Assembly: GCF_016756395.1 (NCBI RefSeq)
Contig: NZ_AP018365.1
Location: 1,867,501-1,931,500, forward strand
From: Streptomyces sp. SN-593
GTDB lineage: Bacteria > Actinomycetota > Actinomycetes > Streptomycetales > Streptomycetaceae
Reading direction: 5' to 3'
DNA length: 64,000 nucleotides
Position 1 is the first letter of the stretch. Every line of letters begins with the position of its first letter. Below are positions 1 to 10,017 of the stretch, in pieces. Made by a program: the position numbers and the translations under genes. Below the pieces are notes generated by a model. It saw only the letters and a list, made by a program, of their open reading frames with translations, was not told the DNA's origin and searched no databases.

Positions 1-463
1 GGTGGCCCTGCTGCATCGGGTGCTGACCCATCTGCCCCATCGGGCCGGGGCCCTGCTGCTGCATCGGGTGCTGGCCCATCTGCTGCATCGGGCCCGGGCC
101 GTGCTGCTGCTGGCCGCTCGGTCCAGCCGGCAACTGCGGCGCGCCGCCCGGCAGCTGGGGCGGACCCACCTGCTGCTGCGGCATCTGCTGCTGCACCGGC
201 TGGGGTCCGGATATGGCGGCGGGCACCGGACGGTCCTGCTGCTCCGGCTTGCGCATGTTCTGCGACTGCTGCTGCTGGTTGGCAGCGGCGGCACGGGTCG
301 CGGCGGCCAGCTTGGCCCGCAGGTCCTCGTTCTCGCGGAGCAGTCGGGTCAACTCCGCCTCGACCTCGTCGAGGAAGGCGTCGACCTCGTCCTCGTCATA
401 GCCCTCTCGGAGGCGGACGGTCGTGAACTGCTTGTTCCGAACGTCCTCGGGGGTCAGCGGCAT
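1..463 (-). CDS. divIVA: DivIVA/Wag31 polar growth scaffold (3' end cut by window)
   Basis: This is the N-terminal part of the coiled-coil scaffold that marks negatively curved membrane at hyphal tips and recruits the apical cell-wall machinery. The ATG at 463 follows a GAGGTG ribosome site. The protein opens MPLTPEDVRNKQFTTVRLRE, the family's membrane-targeting segment, followed by an acidic coiled coil (about residues 20-65). The rest that is visible is a Gln/Met/Pro/Gly linker with near-repeats of GPMQQMGQHPMQQQ, as in the long low-complexity region between the two coiled coils of Streptomyces DivIVA. The C-terminal coiled coil lies beyond position 1. It is the last gene of the ftsZ-pgeF-sepF-yggT run. 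Identification is firm; total length is unknown. Confidence 0.93.
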   Translation of the reverse strand, partial: MPLTPEDVRNKQFTTVRLREGYDEDEVDAFLDEVEAELTRLLRENEDLRAKLAAATRAAAANQQQQSQNMRKPEQQDRPVPAAISGPQPVQQQMPQQQVGPPQLPGGAPQLPAGPSGQQQHGPGPMQQMGQHPMQQQGPGPMGQMGQHPMQQGH

Positions 464-509
464 CTCTTCACCTCAACGTGATCGTCGACATATCGGGAGC
501 CCGCACCGT

Positions 510-797
510 TCACATCAGACCCCCTACGACGGAGATCAGGATGTACACGATGATCATCAATACGAAGAAGGACAGGTCGAGCGCCACGCCCCCGAGACGT
601 AGCGGCGGGATGAAACGCCGCAGAAGCTTAAGTGGCGGATCGGTGACAGTGTAGGTGGCTTCCAGGATGACCACCATCGCCTTCCCAGGGTGCCACGAAC
701 GGGCGAACTGGAAGACGTAATCCATCACCAAACGGAAGATGAGCACGAACAGGAGGCAGTACAGCGCGATGTACAGCACCTGGAGTGCGACATTCAT
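510..797 (-). CDS. YggT family membrane protein
   Basis: A 95-residue integral membrane protein of the YggT family, which sits beside sepF and divIVA in many Gram-positives. It has two hydrophobic spans (roughly residues 2-28 and 66-93) around a short basic loop with PPLKLLRRFIPP. I start it at the ATG at 797 (MNVALQVLY), which follows a GGGAGAGGGAAG ribosome site. An in-frame start 24 nt upstream lacks such a site. Its biochemical role is not established. Gene neighbourhood suggests a part in envelope or division-site organisation. It lies between sepF and divIVA in the same direction. Confidence 0.85.
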   Translation of the reverse strand: MNVALQVLYIALYCLLFVLIFRLVMDYVFQFARSWHPGKAMVVILEATYTVTDPPLKLLRRFIPPLRLGGVALDLSFFVLMIIVYILISVVGGLM

Positions 798-889
798 CGC
801 GCTTCCCTCTCCCCTGCTCATCCATCGGCCTGCCGACCGGGTCCTACATGTCGTGCGGTTGCGTTCTGCCTGGTCAGACCAGGTTCAGG

Positions 890-1507
890 TTAGCTCTGGT
901 TGAAGAACCCACCCTCGGCGATGCGAGCCTTGTCCTCCGCCGTGACATCGACGTTAGCAGGCGAGAGCAGAAAGACCTTCTGCGTCACCCGCTCGATGCT
1001 GCCGTGCAGGCCGAAGACCAGACCGGCGGCAAAGTCGACAAGTCGCTTCGCGTCGGTGTCGTCCATCTCCGTCAAGTTCATGATCACCGGGGTGCCTTCG
1101 CGGAAGTGTTCCCCGATGGTACGGGCTTCGTTGTAGGTCCGGGGGTGCAGCGTGGTGATCCGGTACGGTTCCCGCTCTGACACGACCTTGGGCATGATCA
1201 CCGGTGCGTTCTTCTCCAGGTTCTGACGTTCGGGTGTGATGGATGCCACTGGGGCGATCCGCGGTTCGCGCGGTGCCGGGGCATGCACCAGCCGCGGGGG
1301 GTCGTCCTGCGGCTGCGGGCTCGGCGGCACGTGCTGGTTGTGCGGCCGGCGGGGGGCGGCGCGCTCGGGCTCCGGTTCGGCGCGGCCGCTGGGCGGCGTG
1401 GCCATCTCGGGCTCGAACTCGTCGTCGGGGTCGAAGCCCGGTCCGTCGTATCCGTCGTCCTCCACGAGGCCGAGGTAGACCGCCATCTTGCGCATCGCGC
1501 CGGCCAT
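890..1507 (-). CDS. sepF: Cell division protein SepF
   Basis: SepF ties FtsZ filaments to the membrane. The 205-residue product begins [20 protein letters not shown], the amphipathic membrane anchor. An acidic/proline-rich linker follows (about residues 20-100), then the conserved C-terminal SepF fold (about 110-195) with the [19 protein letters not shown] and [10 protein letters not shown] stretches. The start at 1507 is preceded by GAGAGGA and matches the family N-terminus; the frame stays open upstream but that extension is not family-like. It follows the yggS-like gene and precedes yggT in the ftsZ-downstream operon. Actinobacteria lack FtsA, so SepF is expected to be the main FtsZ anchor. 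Confidence 0.95.
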   Translation of the reverse strand: MAGAMRKMAVYLGLVEDDGYDGPGFDPDDEFEPEMATPPSGRAEPEPERAAPRRPHNQHVPPSPQPQDDPPRLVHAPAPREPRIAPVASITPERQNLEKNAPVIMPKVVSEREPYRITTLHPRTYNEARTIGEHFREGTPVIMNLTEMDDTDAKRLVDFAAGLVFGLHGSIERVTQKVFLLSPANVDVTAEDKARIAEGGFFNQS

Positions 1508-1602
1508 GCTCTGCGTCCTCTCAGCGGGGGTTCGGTCCGCGGCCACCGCTCCCGGCGGCCGCCACACCATATTTATGCTGTGGTCCGACTTGTTTGGTGA
1601 CG

Positions 1603-2322
1603 TTACCGGAGCCCGGGACGGACTCCGAGCACCGCCGTACCGACGCGTACATGTGTCGCCCCGGCGGCCACCGCATCGTCCAGATCCCGGCTCATCCCTG
1701 CCGAGACCATGTTCGCAGCCGGATGCGTCTCGCGCAGGCGGGATGAGATTTCCGCCAACCGCTCGAAGGCCGCGCGGGGTTGGCCGGCGTACGGGCCGGC
1801 CAGCGGAGCGACGGTCATCAGGCCGTCGAGCCGCAGCCCGTCGGCGGCGGCGACGGCGTCGGCGAGCGGACCCACCGCGTCGGGTGCCACCCCGCCGCGC
1901 TCGCCCCGGTCGCCGGACTCCGCGTCGAGGGCGACCTGCACCAGGCAGCCGAGCGGTCTGCCCGCGGCGAGGGCCGCGGCGGACAGCGCGGTGACCAGGC
2001 GCGGGCGGTCGACCGAGTGCACGTGGTCAGCGTAACGGACCACGGAGCGCACCTTGTTGGTCTGCAACTGCCCGACGAAGTGCCAGCTCAGCGGAAGTTC
2101 GGCACAGGCGGCGGCCTTGGGCCCGGCCTCCTGGTCGCGGTTCTCCGCCACCTGCCGGACGCCGAGCCCGGACAGCACCCGCACGTCCTCGGCCGGATAG
2201 GTCTTCGTCACCACGATCAGGGTGACCTCGCCGCGGTCCCGGCCGGCCGCGTCGCACGCGCGCGCGATCCGGTCGCGCACCGCCGCGAGGTTCGCGGCGA
2301 TCTCCTCGGTCCTGCTCGACAC
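1603..2322 (-). CDS. YggS-family pyridoxal phosphate homeostasis protein
   Basis: A single-domain alanine-racemase-fold protein (239 residues) that binds PLP and buffers the cell's PLP pool. The PLP lysine is Lys40 in [11 protein letters not shown]. Further family marks are [17 protein letters not shown] and the C-terminal phosphate-binding segment [13 protein letters not shown]. It starts 6 nt after the pgeF stop, so the two are almost certainly co-transcribed and perhaps translationally coupled. Position between pgeF and sepF is the usual one in Gram-positive dcw clusters. No catalytic activity is expected. Confidence 0.93.
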   Translation of the reverse strand: MSSRTEEIAANLAAVRDRIARACDAAGRDRGEVTLIVVTKTYPAEDVRVLSGLGVRQVAENRDQEAGPKAAACAELPLSWHFVGQLQTNKVRSVVRYADHVHSVDRPRLVTALSAAALAAGRPLGCLVQVALDAESGDRGERGGVAPDAVGPLADAVAAADGLRLDGLMTVAPLAGPYAGQPRAAFERLAEISSRLRETHPAANMVSAGMSRDLDDAVAAGATHVRVGTAVLGVRPGLR

Positions 2323-2328
2323 GCCCGC

Positions 2329-3117
2329 TCACCCGTTCCGTTCCGGCGCCGCGGCGGCCGCTTCGCCGGACCCGCGCTCCGGCCGGCCGCCGTCGAGCCA
2401 GACGTAGCCGGCCAGTCGGCCGGTGGTGCGGTCGCGGCGGTAGGAGAAGTGGTCGGCGGACTCCCGCGTGCAGACGTCCGGACCGTCGATCACCCGTACG
2501 CCGCAGCGCGTGAGTTGTGCGGTCACGCCGGCGCCCACGTCGAGCGCGGGCGTACCCCAGCTCGTCTCGGCGTACGACTCGGGGACGGCGGCGGCGACCT
2601 CACTCCGGAGCGCGGCGGGCACTTCATAGCACTTACCGCACACCGAAGGGCCGAGCAGCGCGCTGATCCGCTCCGGCCGCGCGCCGTGCTCGACCATCGC
2701 GGCGACCGCGGCCGGCACCACGCCGGCCACCATCCCGGGGCGCCCGGCGTGCGCGGCGGCGACCACGCCGGCCGCGGGGTCGGCGAGCAGCACCGGGACG
2801 CAGTCGGCGGTGAGCACCGCGAGGGTCAACTCCGCGCGGGTGGTGACGACGGCGTCGGCCGCGGGCACCGGACGGTCCCCCCACGGCCGGTCGACGGCCA
2901 CGACCTCGCGGCCGTGCACCTGGTGCATCCACACCACCGTCCCGGGGTCGCGGCCGAGCGCCCGCGCGGCGCGGTCCCGGTTGGCCAGGACCGCGGCCGG
3001 GTCGTCGCCCACCGCACCACCGAGGTTGAGGCTGTCATACGGAACGGCGCTCGCCCCGCCCCACCTGTCGGTGAAGGCGAAGCGCGCGCCGCCCACTGCC
3101 GTGCTGTGCCCTATCAC
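2329..3117 (-). CDS. pgeF: PgeF (YlmD/YfiH) laccase-domain peptidoglycan editing factor
   Basis: A 262-residue Cu/Zn oxidoreductase-fold protein formerly called polyphenol oxidase. In E. coli it corrects misincorporated amino acids in peptidoglycan precursors. Metal and catalytic residues are visible in HQVHG, LTADCVPVLLAD and AAAHAGRPGMV, with a CGKCYEV pair near residue 170. The GTG at 3117 gives a start typical of the family (IGHSTAVGGARFAFTDRWGG). The gene begins 11 nt after the ftsZ stop and ends 6 nt before the yggS-like start, so it is part of the ftsZ operon. The last ~20 residues are a low-complexity Ala/Gly/Glu tail. Confidence 0.93.
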   Translation of the reverse strand: MIGHSTAVGGARFAFTDRWGGASAVPYDSLNLGGAVGDDPAAVLANRDRAARALGRDPGTVVWMHQVHGREVVAVDRPWGDRPVPAADAVVTTRAELTLAVLTADCVPVLLADPAAGVVAAAHAGRPGMVAGVVPAAVAAMVEHGARPERISALLGPSVCGKCYEVPAALRSEVAAAVPESYAETSWGTPALDVGAGVTAQLTRCGVRVIDGPDVCTRESADHFSYRRDRTTGRLAGYVWLDGGRPERGSGEAAAAAPERNG

Positions 3118-3127
3118 TGCCGGGCGG

Positions 3128-4387
3128 TCACTTCAGGAAGTCGGGAACGTCGAGTTCCTCGACGGCCGGGTCCTGGTACGGGCGGGCCGGCGGGACCAGC
3201 GGACCGGCCGGCGTCGCCGGGGTCTCGGCGACCGGCTCGTTCTCCGGCTCCGGCTCGCGCTCGGCCGGCGGGGCCGGCACGCTGCCGATGCCCGTGAAGG
3301 ACGAGGTCAGCCGGCCGGCGTCGGAGCCGGCCGGGCGGCTGCCGGTCGAACCGCCGGTGCCGCCGGAGGTGCCGGCCGCGTCGTCGCGCGAGGTGTAGCC
3401 GCCGCCGACCAGCTTCTCCCGGGTGCCCTTGGTGGGCGGCTGGCCGCCGTCGAAGCCGGCCGCGATCACGGTGACCCGCACCTCGTCGCCGAGGGCGTCG
3501 TCGATGACCGCGCCGAAGATGATGTTCGCCTCGGGGTGGGCGGCCTCGCTGACGAGCTGGGCGGCCTCGTTGATCTCGAACAGGCCGAGGTCGGAACCGC
3601 CGGAGATGGACAGCAGGACGCCGCGGGCGCCGTCGATCGAGGCTTCCAGCAGCGGCGAGGAGATCGCCATCTCCGCGGCCGCCACCGCGCGGTCGTCGCC
3701 GCGGGCGGAGCCGATGCCCATGAGCGCGGAACCCGCCTCGGACATCACCGACTTGACGTCGGCGAAGTCGAGGTTGATCAGGCCGGGGGTGGTGATCAGG
3801 TCGGTGATGCCCTGCACACCGGACAGCAGCACCTGGTCCGCGGACCGGAAGGCGTCCAGGACGCTCACCTGGCGGTCGGAGATCGACAGCAGCCGGTCGT
3901 TGGGGATCACGATGAGGGTGTCGACGTTCTCGCGCAGGCCGGCGATGCCGTCCTCGGCCTGGTTGGCGCGACGCCGGCCCTCGAAGGTGAAGGGTCGGGT
4001 CACCACACCGATGGTCAGCGCGCCGAGCGACCGGGCGATGTTGGCCACGACGGGGGCGCCGCCGGTGCCGGTGCCGCCGCCCTCGCCCGCCGTGACGAAG
4101 ACCATGTCGGCGCCCTTGAGCACCTCTTCGATCTCCTCGCGGTGGTCCTCCGCCGCCTTGCGGCCGACGTCGGGGTTGGCGCCGGCGCCGAGACCCCGGG
4201 TCAGTTCGCGGCCGACATCGAGCTTGACGTCGGCGTCGCTCATGAGCAGGGCCTGCGCATCGGTGTTGATCGCGATGAACTCGACGCCCTTGAGACCGAC
4301 CTCGATCATCCGGTTGATGGCGTTGACGCCACCGCCGCCGATGCCGACGACCTTGATGACTGCGAGATAGTTCTGCGGTGCTGCCAC
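3128..4387 (-). CDS. ftsZ: Cell division GTPase FtsZ
   Basis: Tubulin-like GTPase that forms the Z ring, in Streptomyces mostly the ladders of sporulation septa. The 419-residue protein has the nucleotide loop GIGGGGVNA (about 15-23), the tubulin signature GGGTGTG at 103-109 and the T7 loop NLDFAD at 205-210. A variable Pro/Glu/Ala linker follows from about 325, and it ends with the partner-binding peptide DVPDFLK. The start is GTG at 4387 behind an AGAGG site. The preceding 261 nt carry no gene and should hold the ftsZ promoters, where development control is known to act in Streptomyces. Confidence 0.98.
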   Translation of the reverse strand: MAAPQNYLAVIKVVGIGGGGVNAINRMIEVGLKGVEFIAINTDAQALLMSDADVKLDVGRELTRGLGAGANPDVGRKAAEDHREEIEEVLKGADMVFVTAGEGGGTGTGGAPVVANIARSLGALTIGVVTRPFTFEGRRRANQAEDGIAGLRENVDTLIVIPNDRLLSISDRQVSVLDAFRSADQVLLSGVQGITDLITTPGLINLDFADVKSVMSEAGSALMGIGSARGDDRAVAAAEMAISSPLLEASIDGARGVLLSISGGSDLGLFEINEAAQLVSEAAHPEANIIFGAVIDDALGDEVRVTVIAAGFDGGQPPTKGTREKLVGGGYTSRDDAAGTSGGTGGSTGSRPAGSDAGRLTSSFTGIGSVPAPPAEREPEPENEPVAETPATPAGPLVPPARPYQDPAVEELDVPDFLK

Positions 4388-4648
4388 GTCGAAGGCCTCT
4401 CGCCTCGAGTTACGAATCGTGTGGGACGGTCGGTACGCTCGTCGATGCCGCGCCGAACCCTGACCCTGAGGTTTAGGGTTAGCCTTAGGCCGGTCCCATG
4501 TGTTCCCTTGGGACGAGACACTAAGTCGACAAGCGGTGGCGGTTCAACGAACACGCCGAACCTCCCGTTTTTCTTTTCACCCTATGTGATCACGCCGTCC
4601 GCCGCCCAGCCGGGTGGCCGACCCTTGCCGCACCTGGTCCGCGGGGCG
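4388..4648 (-). promoter_or_regulatory. ftsZ upstream control region with imperfect dyad
   Basis: No gene lies in these 261 nt between ftsQ and ftsZ. A 25-bp imperfect dyad occupies 4456-4480 (12-nt arms around a central base, about 10 of 12 positions pairing, built from AACCCT/AGGGTT). A GACAC element at 4517-4521 resembles the core recognised by WhiA, a known regulator of ftsZ in Streptomyces; a 5-mer alone is weak evidence. I cannot place the individual transcription starts. Confidence 0.5.
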
Positions 4649-5440
4649 TCAACTCCCTGACGCGGCAGGGGCGGTGGGCGCACTGACGTCGTAGTGGGTC
4701 GCGTCGGGTTGCGCTTTCATCAGCGCGGTGAGCACGCGCGCCTTGCGTGCGCCGTCTGCCGCACTCCCCCACACCACCTCGCGCCCACCGGAGAGTTCGA
4801 CGGTGATGCCGTCGTAGGAACGCACCCGGATCGCGGTGGCGTGGCCGTCGAGGGACCTCGGCAGTTCGGCGGAGACCTCGATGGCCCCGCGCAGCAGTTC
4901 CCTGGTGCCGAACTGGCGCACGCTGGCCGGCTGCGGGTCGGTCAACTGCACCAGGGGAACTCCCCTCGGCGCCCGGGCCACGGTGGCGAACCGCACACCG
5001 TCGCGGTCGACTTCGGTGAACCCGCCGCCCTTTTTGAGCACGGCCGACGGGGTCCGTTCGGTGATCCTCAACGCCACGGTGTGCGGCCAGGAGCGTTCCA
5101 CGTCGACGTGGTCGATGCGGGGCAGGGCGGCGGTGAGCCGCCTGCTGACCGCGCCGGTGTCCACGGAGAACAGGGCGCCGCCGAGCGGGACTTTCGCCGC
5201 ACTGACGATCTGATGATCGGTCAATACCGAATTCCCACTGACCTTGACGTGCTCGGCCCGCAGCAGGGAGGAGCCGTACACCAGGTAGCCGCCGCCCCCG
5301 CCGAGCACGGTCAGCGCGAGGAGCGCCAGCAGCAGGGCTCTGCGCCTGCGGCGCACGACCGAACTCCCCGGGTCCGTCCGGGGCGACGGGTGCGGCGCGT
5401 CCCCCAGGCGCCCCGCGCCGGGCGTTGCGAGTCGGGTCAT
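4649..5440 (-). CDS. ftsQ: Divisome protein FtsQ/DivIB
   Basis: Bitopic septation protein that links early and late divisome parts through FtsL and its partner. The 263-residue product has a short cytoplasmic Arg-rich tail (RRRRR near 30-34), one membrane span at about 35-55, a POTRA domain (about 60-130, LRAEHVKVSGNSVLTDHQI) and the FtsQ beta domain. It lies 104 nt downstream of murG rather than overlapping it. murC, found here in some bacteria, is absent from this cluster. The ATG at 5440 gives a full-length family match. Confidence 0.93.
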   Translation of the reverse strand: MTRLATPGAGRLGDAPHPSPRTDPGSSVVRRRRRALLLALLALTVLGGGGGYLVYGSSLLRAEHVKVSGNSVLTDHQIVSAAKVPLGGALFSVDTGAVSRRLTAALPRIDHVDVERSWPHTVALRITERTPSAVLKKGGGFTEVDRDGVRFATVARAPRGVPLVQLTDPQPASVRQFGTRELLRGAIEVSAELPRSLDGHATAIRVRSYDGITVELSGGREVVWGSAADGARKARVLTALMKAQPDATHYDVSAPTAPAASGS

Positions 5441-5544
5441 CTCGGCCTCCGAAGTGGGCGGTAATGCCCCTATCCTGCAACGTCTTCACCGGCGGCCACG
5501 GCGACCCGCCGCCGCGGAGGCGGTCGCGTCCCGGCAGCCGCCCC

Positions 5545-6642
5545 TCACCTGCGCGCGGCGACCGCCTCGTACACCATGCGGACCAGCAGGTCGTCCGCGT
5601 CGCGGCGGCCGAACTCCGCGGCGGCGCGGGACATGTCGTACAGGCGGTGCGGGTCGGTGAGCACCGGGAGCACGCTGCCCAGCACCCACTCCGGCGTCAG
5701 TTCCGCGTCGTCGACGAGCAGTCCGCCGCCGGCCCTGACCACCGGCTGCGCGTTCAGCCGCTGCTCGCCGTTGCCGATCGGCAGCGGCACGTACGCCGCG
5801 GGCAGCCCCACCGCGGACAGTTCGGCCACCGTCATCGCGCCGGCCCGGCACAGCATCATGTCCGCGGCCGCGTAGGCGAGGTCCATCCGGTCCAGGTACG
5901 GCACCGGCCGGTACGGCGGCATCCCGGGCATGTTGTCGGACTGCGGCAGTTCGTTCTTCGGGCCGACCGCGTGCAGGATCTGCACCCCGGACTGCTGGAG
6001 CCGGGGGGCGACCGTGGCCACCACCTCGTTGAGCCGGCGGGCGCCCTGGGAGCCGCCGGAGACCAGCAGGGTCGGCAGGTTCTGGTCGAGGCCGAAGGCG
6101 TGCCGGGCCTCCGGGCGGGCGGCGGCCCGGTCGAGCGTGGCGATGGTGCGGCGCAGCGGGATGCCGATGTAGCGCGCGTCGCGCAGCTTGCTGTCCGGGG
6201 TGGAGACGGCCACGCCGTGCGCGTAGCGGGAGCCGATCTTGTTGGCCAGGCCCGGCCGGGCGTTGGCCTCGTGGACCACGATCGGCACGCCCAGGCGCTT
6301 GGCGGCGAGGTAGCCGGGCAGCGCGACGTAGCCGCCGAACCCGACGAGGCAGTCGGCCCTGGTGCGTTCGAGCACCTGCTCGGCGGCCTTGATGGTGCCG
6401 CGCAGCCGCCCGGGGACGGTGATGAGTTCGGGTGTGGGCCGGCGCGGCAGCGGGACGGCGGGGATGAGGGCGAGTTCGTAGCCCCGCTCGGGCACGAGCC
6501 TGGTCTCCAGGCCGCGCTCGGTGCCGAGTGCGGTGATCCCCACGGACGGGTCCTGCCTGCGCAGGGCATCGGCGAGCGCGAGCGCCGGCTCGATGTGGCC
6601 GGCGGTCCCCCCGCCGGCGAGTACGACATGCACCGAATTCAC
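5545..6642 (-). CDS. murG: MurG, lipid I to lipid II GlcNAc transferase
   Basis: Transfers GlcNAc from UDP-GlcNAc to undecaprenyl-PP-MurNAc-pentapeptide on the inner membrane face. The 365-residue GT-B enzyme shows [12 protein letters not shown] near the N-terminus, [22 protein letters not shown], the [11 protein letters not shown] loop and [10 protein letters not shown] in the C-terminal nucleotide domain. I start it at GTG 6642 ([12 protein letters not shown]), whose G-T-G-A overlaps the ftsW stop by 4 nt, implying translational coupling. A second GTG three codons later is possible. Confidence 0.95.
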   Translation of the reverse strand: MNSVHVVLAGGGTAGHIEPALALADALRRQDPSVGITALGTERGLETRLVPERGYELALIPAVPLPRRPTPELITVPGRLRGTIKAAEQVLERTRADCLVGFGGYVALPGYLAAKRLGVPIVVHEANARPGLANKIGSRYAHGVAVSTPDSKLRDARYIGIPLRRTIATLDRAAARPEARHAFGLDQNLPTLLVSGGSQGARRLNEVVATVAPRLQQSGVQILHAVGPKNELPQSDNMPGMPPYRPVPYLDRMDLAYAAADMMLCRAGAMTVAELSAVGLPAAYVPLPIGNGEQRLNAQPVVRAGGGLLVDDAELTPEWVLGSVLPVLTDPHRLYDMSRAAAEFGRRDADDLLVRMVYEAVAARR

Positions 6643-8459
6643 CGCTCTCCCGACGGCCGCCTTCCGGTACGCCGTCGCATCGTCCGTCTCACCGCCCCGG
6701 CCAGGGAGGCGTGCTCCCGGGTGGCCAGGGCCGCCCGCGCCGCCGGCTCGCTCCTGGCGAAGGAGACCAGCAGCCCCACCGCGTACATGGTCGGCAGGAG
6801 GGCCGAGCCCCCGTAGGAGAACAGCGGGAGCGGCACCCCGGCGATCGGCAGCAGGCCGAGCACCGCACCGACGTTGATCACGGCCTGGACCGTGATCCAG
6901 GTGGTCACGCCACCCGCTGCGAACCTGACGAAGGGGTCCTCCGTGCGACCGGCCACGCGGATACCCGCGTAGCCTAGTGCCGCGAAGAGGGCGAGCACGG
7001 ACAGCGTCCCGGCCAGGCCCAGTTCCTCCCCGGTCACGGCGAAGATGAAGTCGGTGTGCGGCTCGGGCAGTTCGCCCCATTTCTCCACGCTCGCGCCCAG
7101 CCCGGTGCCGAACCAGCCGCCCGACGCCAGGGCGTAGATGCCGTGCACGGCCTGCCAGCACTGGTCGTTCGCGCCCGGCGAGGTCGCGGCGATGCAGTGC
7201 AGCCGGCCCATCCGGTTCGGGCTGGTCAGCACGAAGAGCGCGGCCAGCGCGCCGGCCGCGGCGAGCACGCCGGTGAACAGCCGGGTGGGGGCGCCGGCCA
7301 GCCACAGCATGCCGAACAGGACCGCGGTGAGCACCATGGTGGTGCCCATGTCGCCGCCGAGCATGATCAGCCCGAGCAGCAGCACCGCGACCGGGACCAG
7401 CGGGACCAGCAGGTGCTTCCACTGGGTGAGCAGCTTCTTCTCGTTCTTGCGGGCGAGCAGGTCCGCGCCCCACATCACGAGCGCGAGCTTGCCGAACTCG
7501 CTGGGCTGGAGCTGGAACGGGCCGCCGATGGACAGCCAGTTGGTGTTGCCGTTGACCGTCTGCCCTATCCCCGGCACCTGGACCAGGCACATCAGGAAGA
7601 CCGCGCCGATCAGCAGCGGGTAGGCCAGCGCCCGGTGCAGCCGGATCGGCATCCGCGCCGCCCCGTACAGCAGCACCGAGCCGATCGCCACGGCCATGAG
7701 CTGCTTGCGGAAGTAGTACGTCGAGGGCAGGCCGTAGCGCAGCGCCTGGATCATCGACGCGGAGTAGACCATCACCAGGCCGAGCACGGTGATCAGCAGG
7801 CCGGCGCCCACGATCACGTAGTACGCGGTGAGCGGGCGGTCCCACGCGTCGCGGAGTTGCTTCGGCAGCCGTGCCGCGCCGCGCCGGGCGCTGCCGCGGC
7901 CGCCGGTGAGGCGGGGGGCCCTGGCGGCGGGCACCTGCCCTCCGCGCGGACGGGCGCCCGCGGCCGCTCCCGCCGGGCGCGCGGCCTGGCGCGCTCCGTC
8001 CGCGGCCGAGGTCCCGCGCCCCGCGGCGCCCCCGGGGGCCCATCCGGCCCGCCGCTCCCGGGCCGCCGCCCGGTAGACCCGGCCGGCGGCGGGCGCCTCG
8101 CCGGCTCCGGCCGGCTCCCGGCCGGAGCGGCGCCCACCCTCGGGGGCGGCGCCGGCTCCCGCCGGTCGGCCCCCGCCGGAGGCGGGCCGCTGGGACGCGG
8201 GCGGCCGGTCCGCGCCGCGGGTGCCGGAGGCGGCCTCGGACCGGGACGGCCGCCCGCGCTCCGGTGCCGGGCCCTCGCCCGGGGTCCGGCCCCGGCCCGG
8301 CACTCCGGGCGCGCCCGCGCGGCCGAGGGGCGGCAGCCGGTCGGCACCGTTCGCCCGGCCGGACGGCGGCAGCCGGTCCGCGCCGTCGACCTGGCGGCGG
8401 ATCGCGCCCGGGGGGCGCTCCTCGCCGCCGCCGGGGGCGGTGAAGCGGTCTCGGGGCAT
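6639..8459 (-). CDS. ftsW: FtsW septal peptidoglycan glycosyltransferase (SEDS) with long disordered N-terminus
   Basis: SEDS-family lipid II polymerase that works with FtsI at the septum. The membrane part (about residues 205-590) has the expected multiple spans and SEDS signatures: [25 protein letters not shown] with the likely catalytic Asp, GEELGLAG and FSYGGSALL. The ATG at 8459 follows GAGGAGG, giving 606 residues. The first ~200 residues are a Pro/Arg/Gly/Ala low-complexity segment, making the protein about 150 residues longer than the Streptomyces FtsW I recall (~456). It lies 58 nt after murD with its own ribosome site. Confidence 0.95.
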   Translation of the reverse strand: MPRDRFTAPGGGEERPPGAIRRQVDGADRLPPSGRANGADRLPPLGRAGAPGVPGRGRTPGEGPAPERGRPSRSEAASGTRGADRPPASQRPASGGGRPAGAGAAPEGGRRSGREPAGAGEAPAAGRVYRAAARERRAGWAPGGAAGRGTSAADGARQAARPAGAAAGARPRGGQVPAARAPRLTGGRGSARRGAARLPKQLRDAWDRPLTAYYVIVGAGLLITVLGLVMVYSASMIQALRYGLPSTYYFRKQLMAVAIGSVLLYGAARMPIRLHRALAYPLLIGAVFLMCLVQVPGIGQTVNGNTNWLSIGGPFQLQPSEFGKLALVMWGADLLARKNEKKLLTQWKHLLVPLVPVAVLLLGLIMLGGDMGTTMVLTAVLFGMLWLAGAPTRLFTGVLAAAGALAALFVLTSPNRMGRLHCIAATSPGANDQCWQAVHGIYALASGGWFGTGLGASVEKWGELPEPHTDFIFAVTGEELGLAGTLSVLALFAALGYAGIRVAGRTEDPFVRFAAGGVTTWITVQAVINVGAVLGLLPIAGVPLPLFSYGGSALLPTMYAVGLLVSFARSEPAARAALATREHASLAGAVRRTMRRRTGRRPSGER

Positions 8460-8517
8460 GCGTCCCCTCCTCAGTGCGCGGGCACGGCCGGCCGCCGCCC
8501 CGAGCCGGGGCCGCCGG

Positions 8518-10017
8518 TCAGCGGCCGTGGTCGGCCGGGCCGACCTCCTCCTGCCCGCCGGCGGCGGCGAGGGCACGTACCGCCTCGGCGAACAGGTCAC
8601 CACGCTGGTTGTAGTTGGTGAACATGTCCATCGACGCGCAGGCCGGGGCCAGCAGGACCGTGTCGCCCGGCCGGGCGAGGTCGCGGGCCGTACCGACGGC
8701 GGCGGACATCGCCCCAGTGTCGGTCCGTTCCAGCTCCACCACCGGGACCTGCGGGGCGTGTCGCGCCAGTGCTTCGCGGATCACCGCCCGGTCGGCGCCG
8801 AACAGCACCACCGCGCGCAGCCCGGACGCGGCCCGCGCGGCCAGCTCGTCGAACTCCGCGCCCTTGGCCAGCCCGCCGGCCAGCCAGACCACCGACGGGT
8901 AGGCCGCGAGCGACGCCGCGGCCGCGTGCGTGTTGGTGGCCTTGGAGTCGTCGACGTAGGTGACGCCGTCGACGACGGCGACCTCGGCGATGCGGTGGGC
9001 GTCCGGCCGGAAGGCGCGCAGGCCCTCGCGCACGGCGGCCGGTTCGACCCCGAAGGCCCGGGCGAGCGCGGCCGCGGCCAGCGCGTTGGCGATGTTGTGC
9101 GGGGCCGGCGGCCGGACGTCCGCGACCTCGGCCAGTTCCTGCGCCCGGTTCTGCCGGTCCTCGACGAACGCGCGGTCCACGAGGATGCCGTCGACCACGC
9201 CGAACTGCGAGGGCGCCGGCGCCTGGAGGGTGAAGCCGATCGCCCGGCAGCCCTCCTCGACGTCGGCCTCGCGCACCAGCCGCTCGGTCTCCCGGTCGGC
9301 GGCGTTGTACACGCAGGCGACCTGGTTGCCGGTGTAGATCCGGCCCTTGTCCGCGGCGTACGCGGCCATCGAGCCGTGCCAGTCCAGGTGGTCGGGCGCG
9401 AGGTTGAGCACCGCCGCGGAGTGCGGGCGCAGGCTCGGCGCCCAGTGGAGCTGGTAGCTGGACAGTTCGACGGCGAGGACGTCGTAGGGGCCGCCCTCCG
9501 GCTCGCCCAGGACGACGTCGAAGAGCGAGACGCCGATGTTGCCCACGGCCGCGGTGCGCAGGCCGGCGGCGGTGAGGATCGCGGCGAGCATGCGGGTGGC
9601 GGTGGTCTTGCCGTTGGTCCCGGTGATCGCCAGCCACGGTGCCGCGTCCGGTCCGCGCAGCCGCCAGGCGAGTTCGACGTCGCCCCACACCTGCACGCCC
9701 GCCTCCGCGGCGGCCGCGAACAGCGGGCTCGACGGCTTCCACCCGGGGGTGGTGACGACCAGTTCGGTGCCGTCCGGGAGCGTGTCCGCGTCGCCGAGCC
9801 GGACCTCGGCGCCGAGCGCCTCCAGTGCGGCCGCCTCGGCCCGCTGCCGGTCGCCGGCCGGTCCGTTGACCACGGTCACCCGCGCCCCGAGCTGGAGCAG
9901 GGCCTTCGCGGCGGGCACCCCCGAGACGCCGAGTCCGGCGACGGTGACGCGGGCGTCCTTGAAGTCGGCCGGGTCGTCGAAGCGGGCCGGACCGGGGGCG
10001 GGCCGGGCGGCCGTCAT
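8518..10017 (-). CDS. murD: MurD, UDP-MurNAc-L-Ala:D-Glu ligase
   Basis: ATP-dependent ligase adding D-glutamate to UDP-MurNAc-L-alanine in the cytoplasm. The 499-residue product has an N-terminal UDP-binding Rossmann domain ([15 protein letters not shown]), the Mur P-loop GTNGKTT, the ELSSYQL and [13 protein letters not shown] stretches, and the C-terminal [10 protein letters not shown] motif. It starts at ATG 10017, overlapping the mraY stop by ATGA, which supports coupling. The ~20-residue tail after [10 protein letters not shown] is not conserved. Confidence 0.96.
   Translation of the reverse strand: MTAARPAPGPARFDDPADFKDARVTVAGLGVSGVPAAKALLQLGARVTVVNGPAGDRQRAEAAALEALGAEVRLGDADTLPDGTELVVTTPGWKPSSPLFAAAAEAGVQVWGDVELAWRLRGPDAAPWLAITGTNGKTTATRMLAAILTAAGLRTAAVGNIGVSLFDVVLGEPEGGPYDVLAVELSSYQLHWAPSLRPHSAAVLNLAPDHLDWHGSMAAYAADKGRIYTGNQVACVYNAADRETERLVREADVEEGCRAIGFTLQAPAPSQFGVVDGILVDRAFVEDRQNRAQELAEVADVRPPAPHNIANALAAAALARAFGVEPAAVREGLRAFRPDAHRIAEVAVVDGVTYVDDSKATNTHAAAASLAAYPSVVWLAGGLAKGAEFDELAARAASGLRAVVLFGADRAVIREALARHAPQVPVVELERTDTGAMSAAVGTARDLARPGDTVLLAPACASMDMFTNYNQRGDLFAEAVRALAAAGGQEEVGPADHGR

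Noticed and set aside
4465..4495. Iron-box-like TTAGGGTTAGCCTTAGGC upstream of ftsZ
   Set aside because: It lacks the inverted symmetry of DtxR-family sites; the right half should be ACCTAA but reads CTTAGG.
2810..4660. Open frame of more than 600 codons on the plus strand across pgeF, ftsZ and the upstream region
   Set aside because: It is antisense to ftsZ and pgeF and its composition is that of a GC-rich shadow frame with no family motifs.
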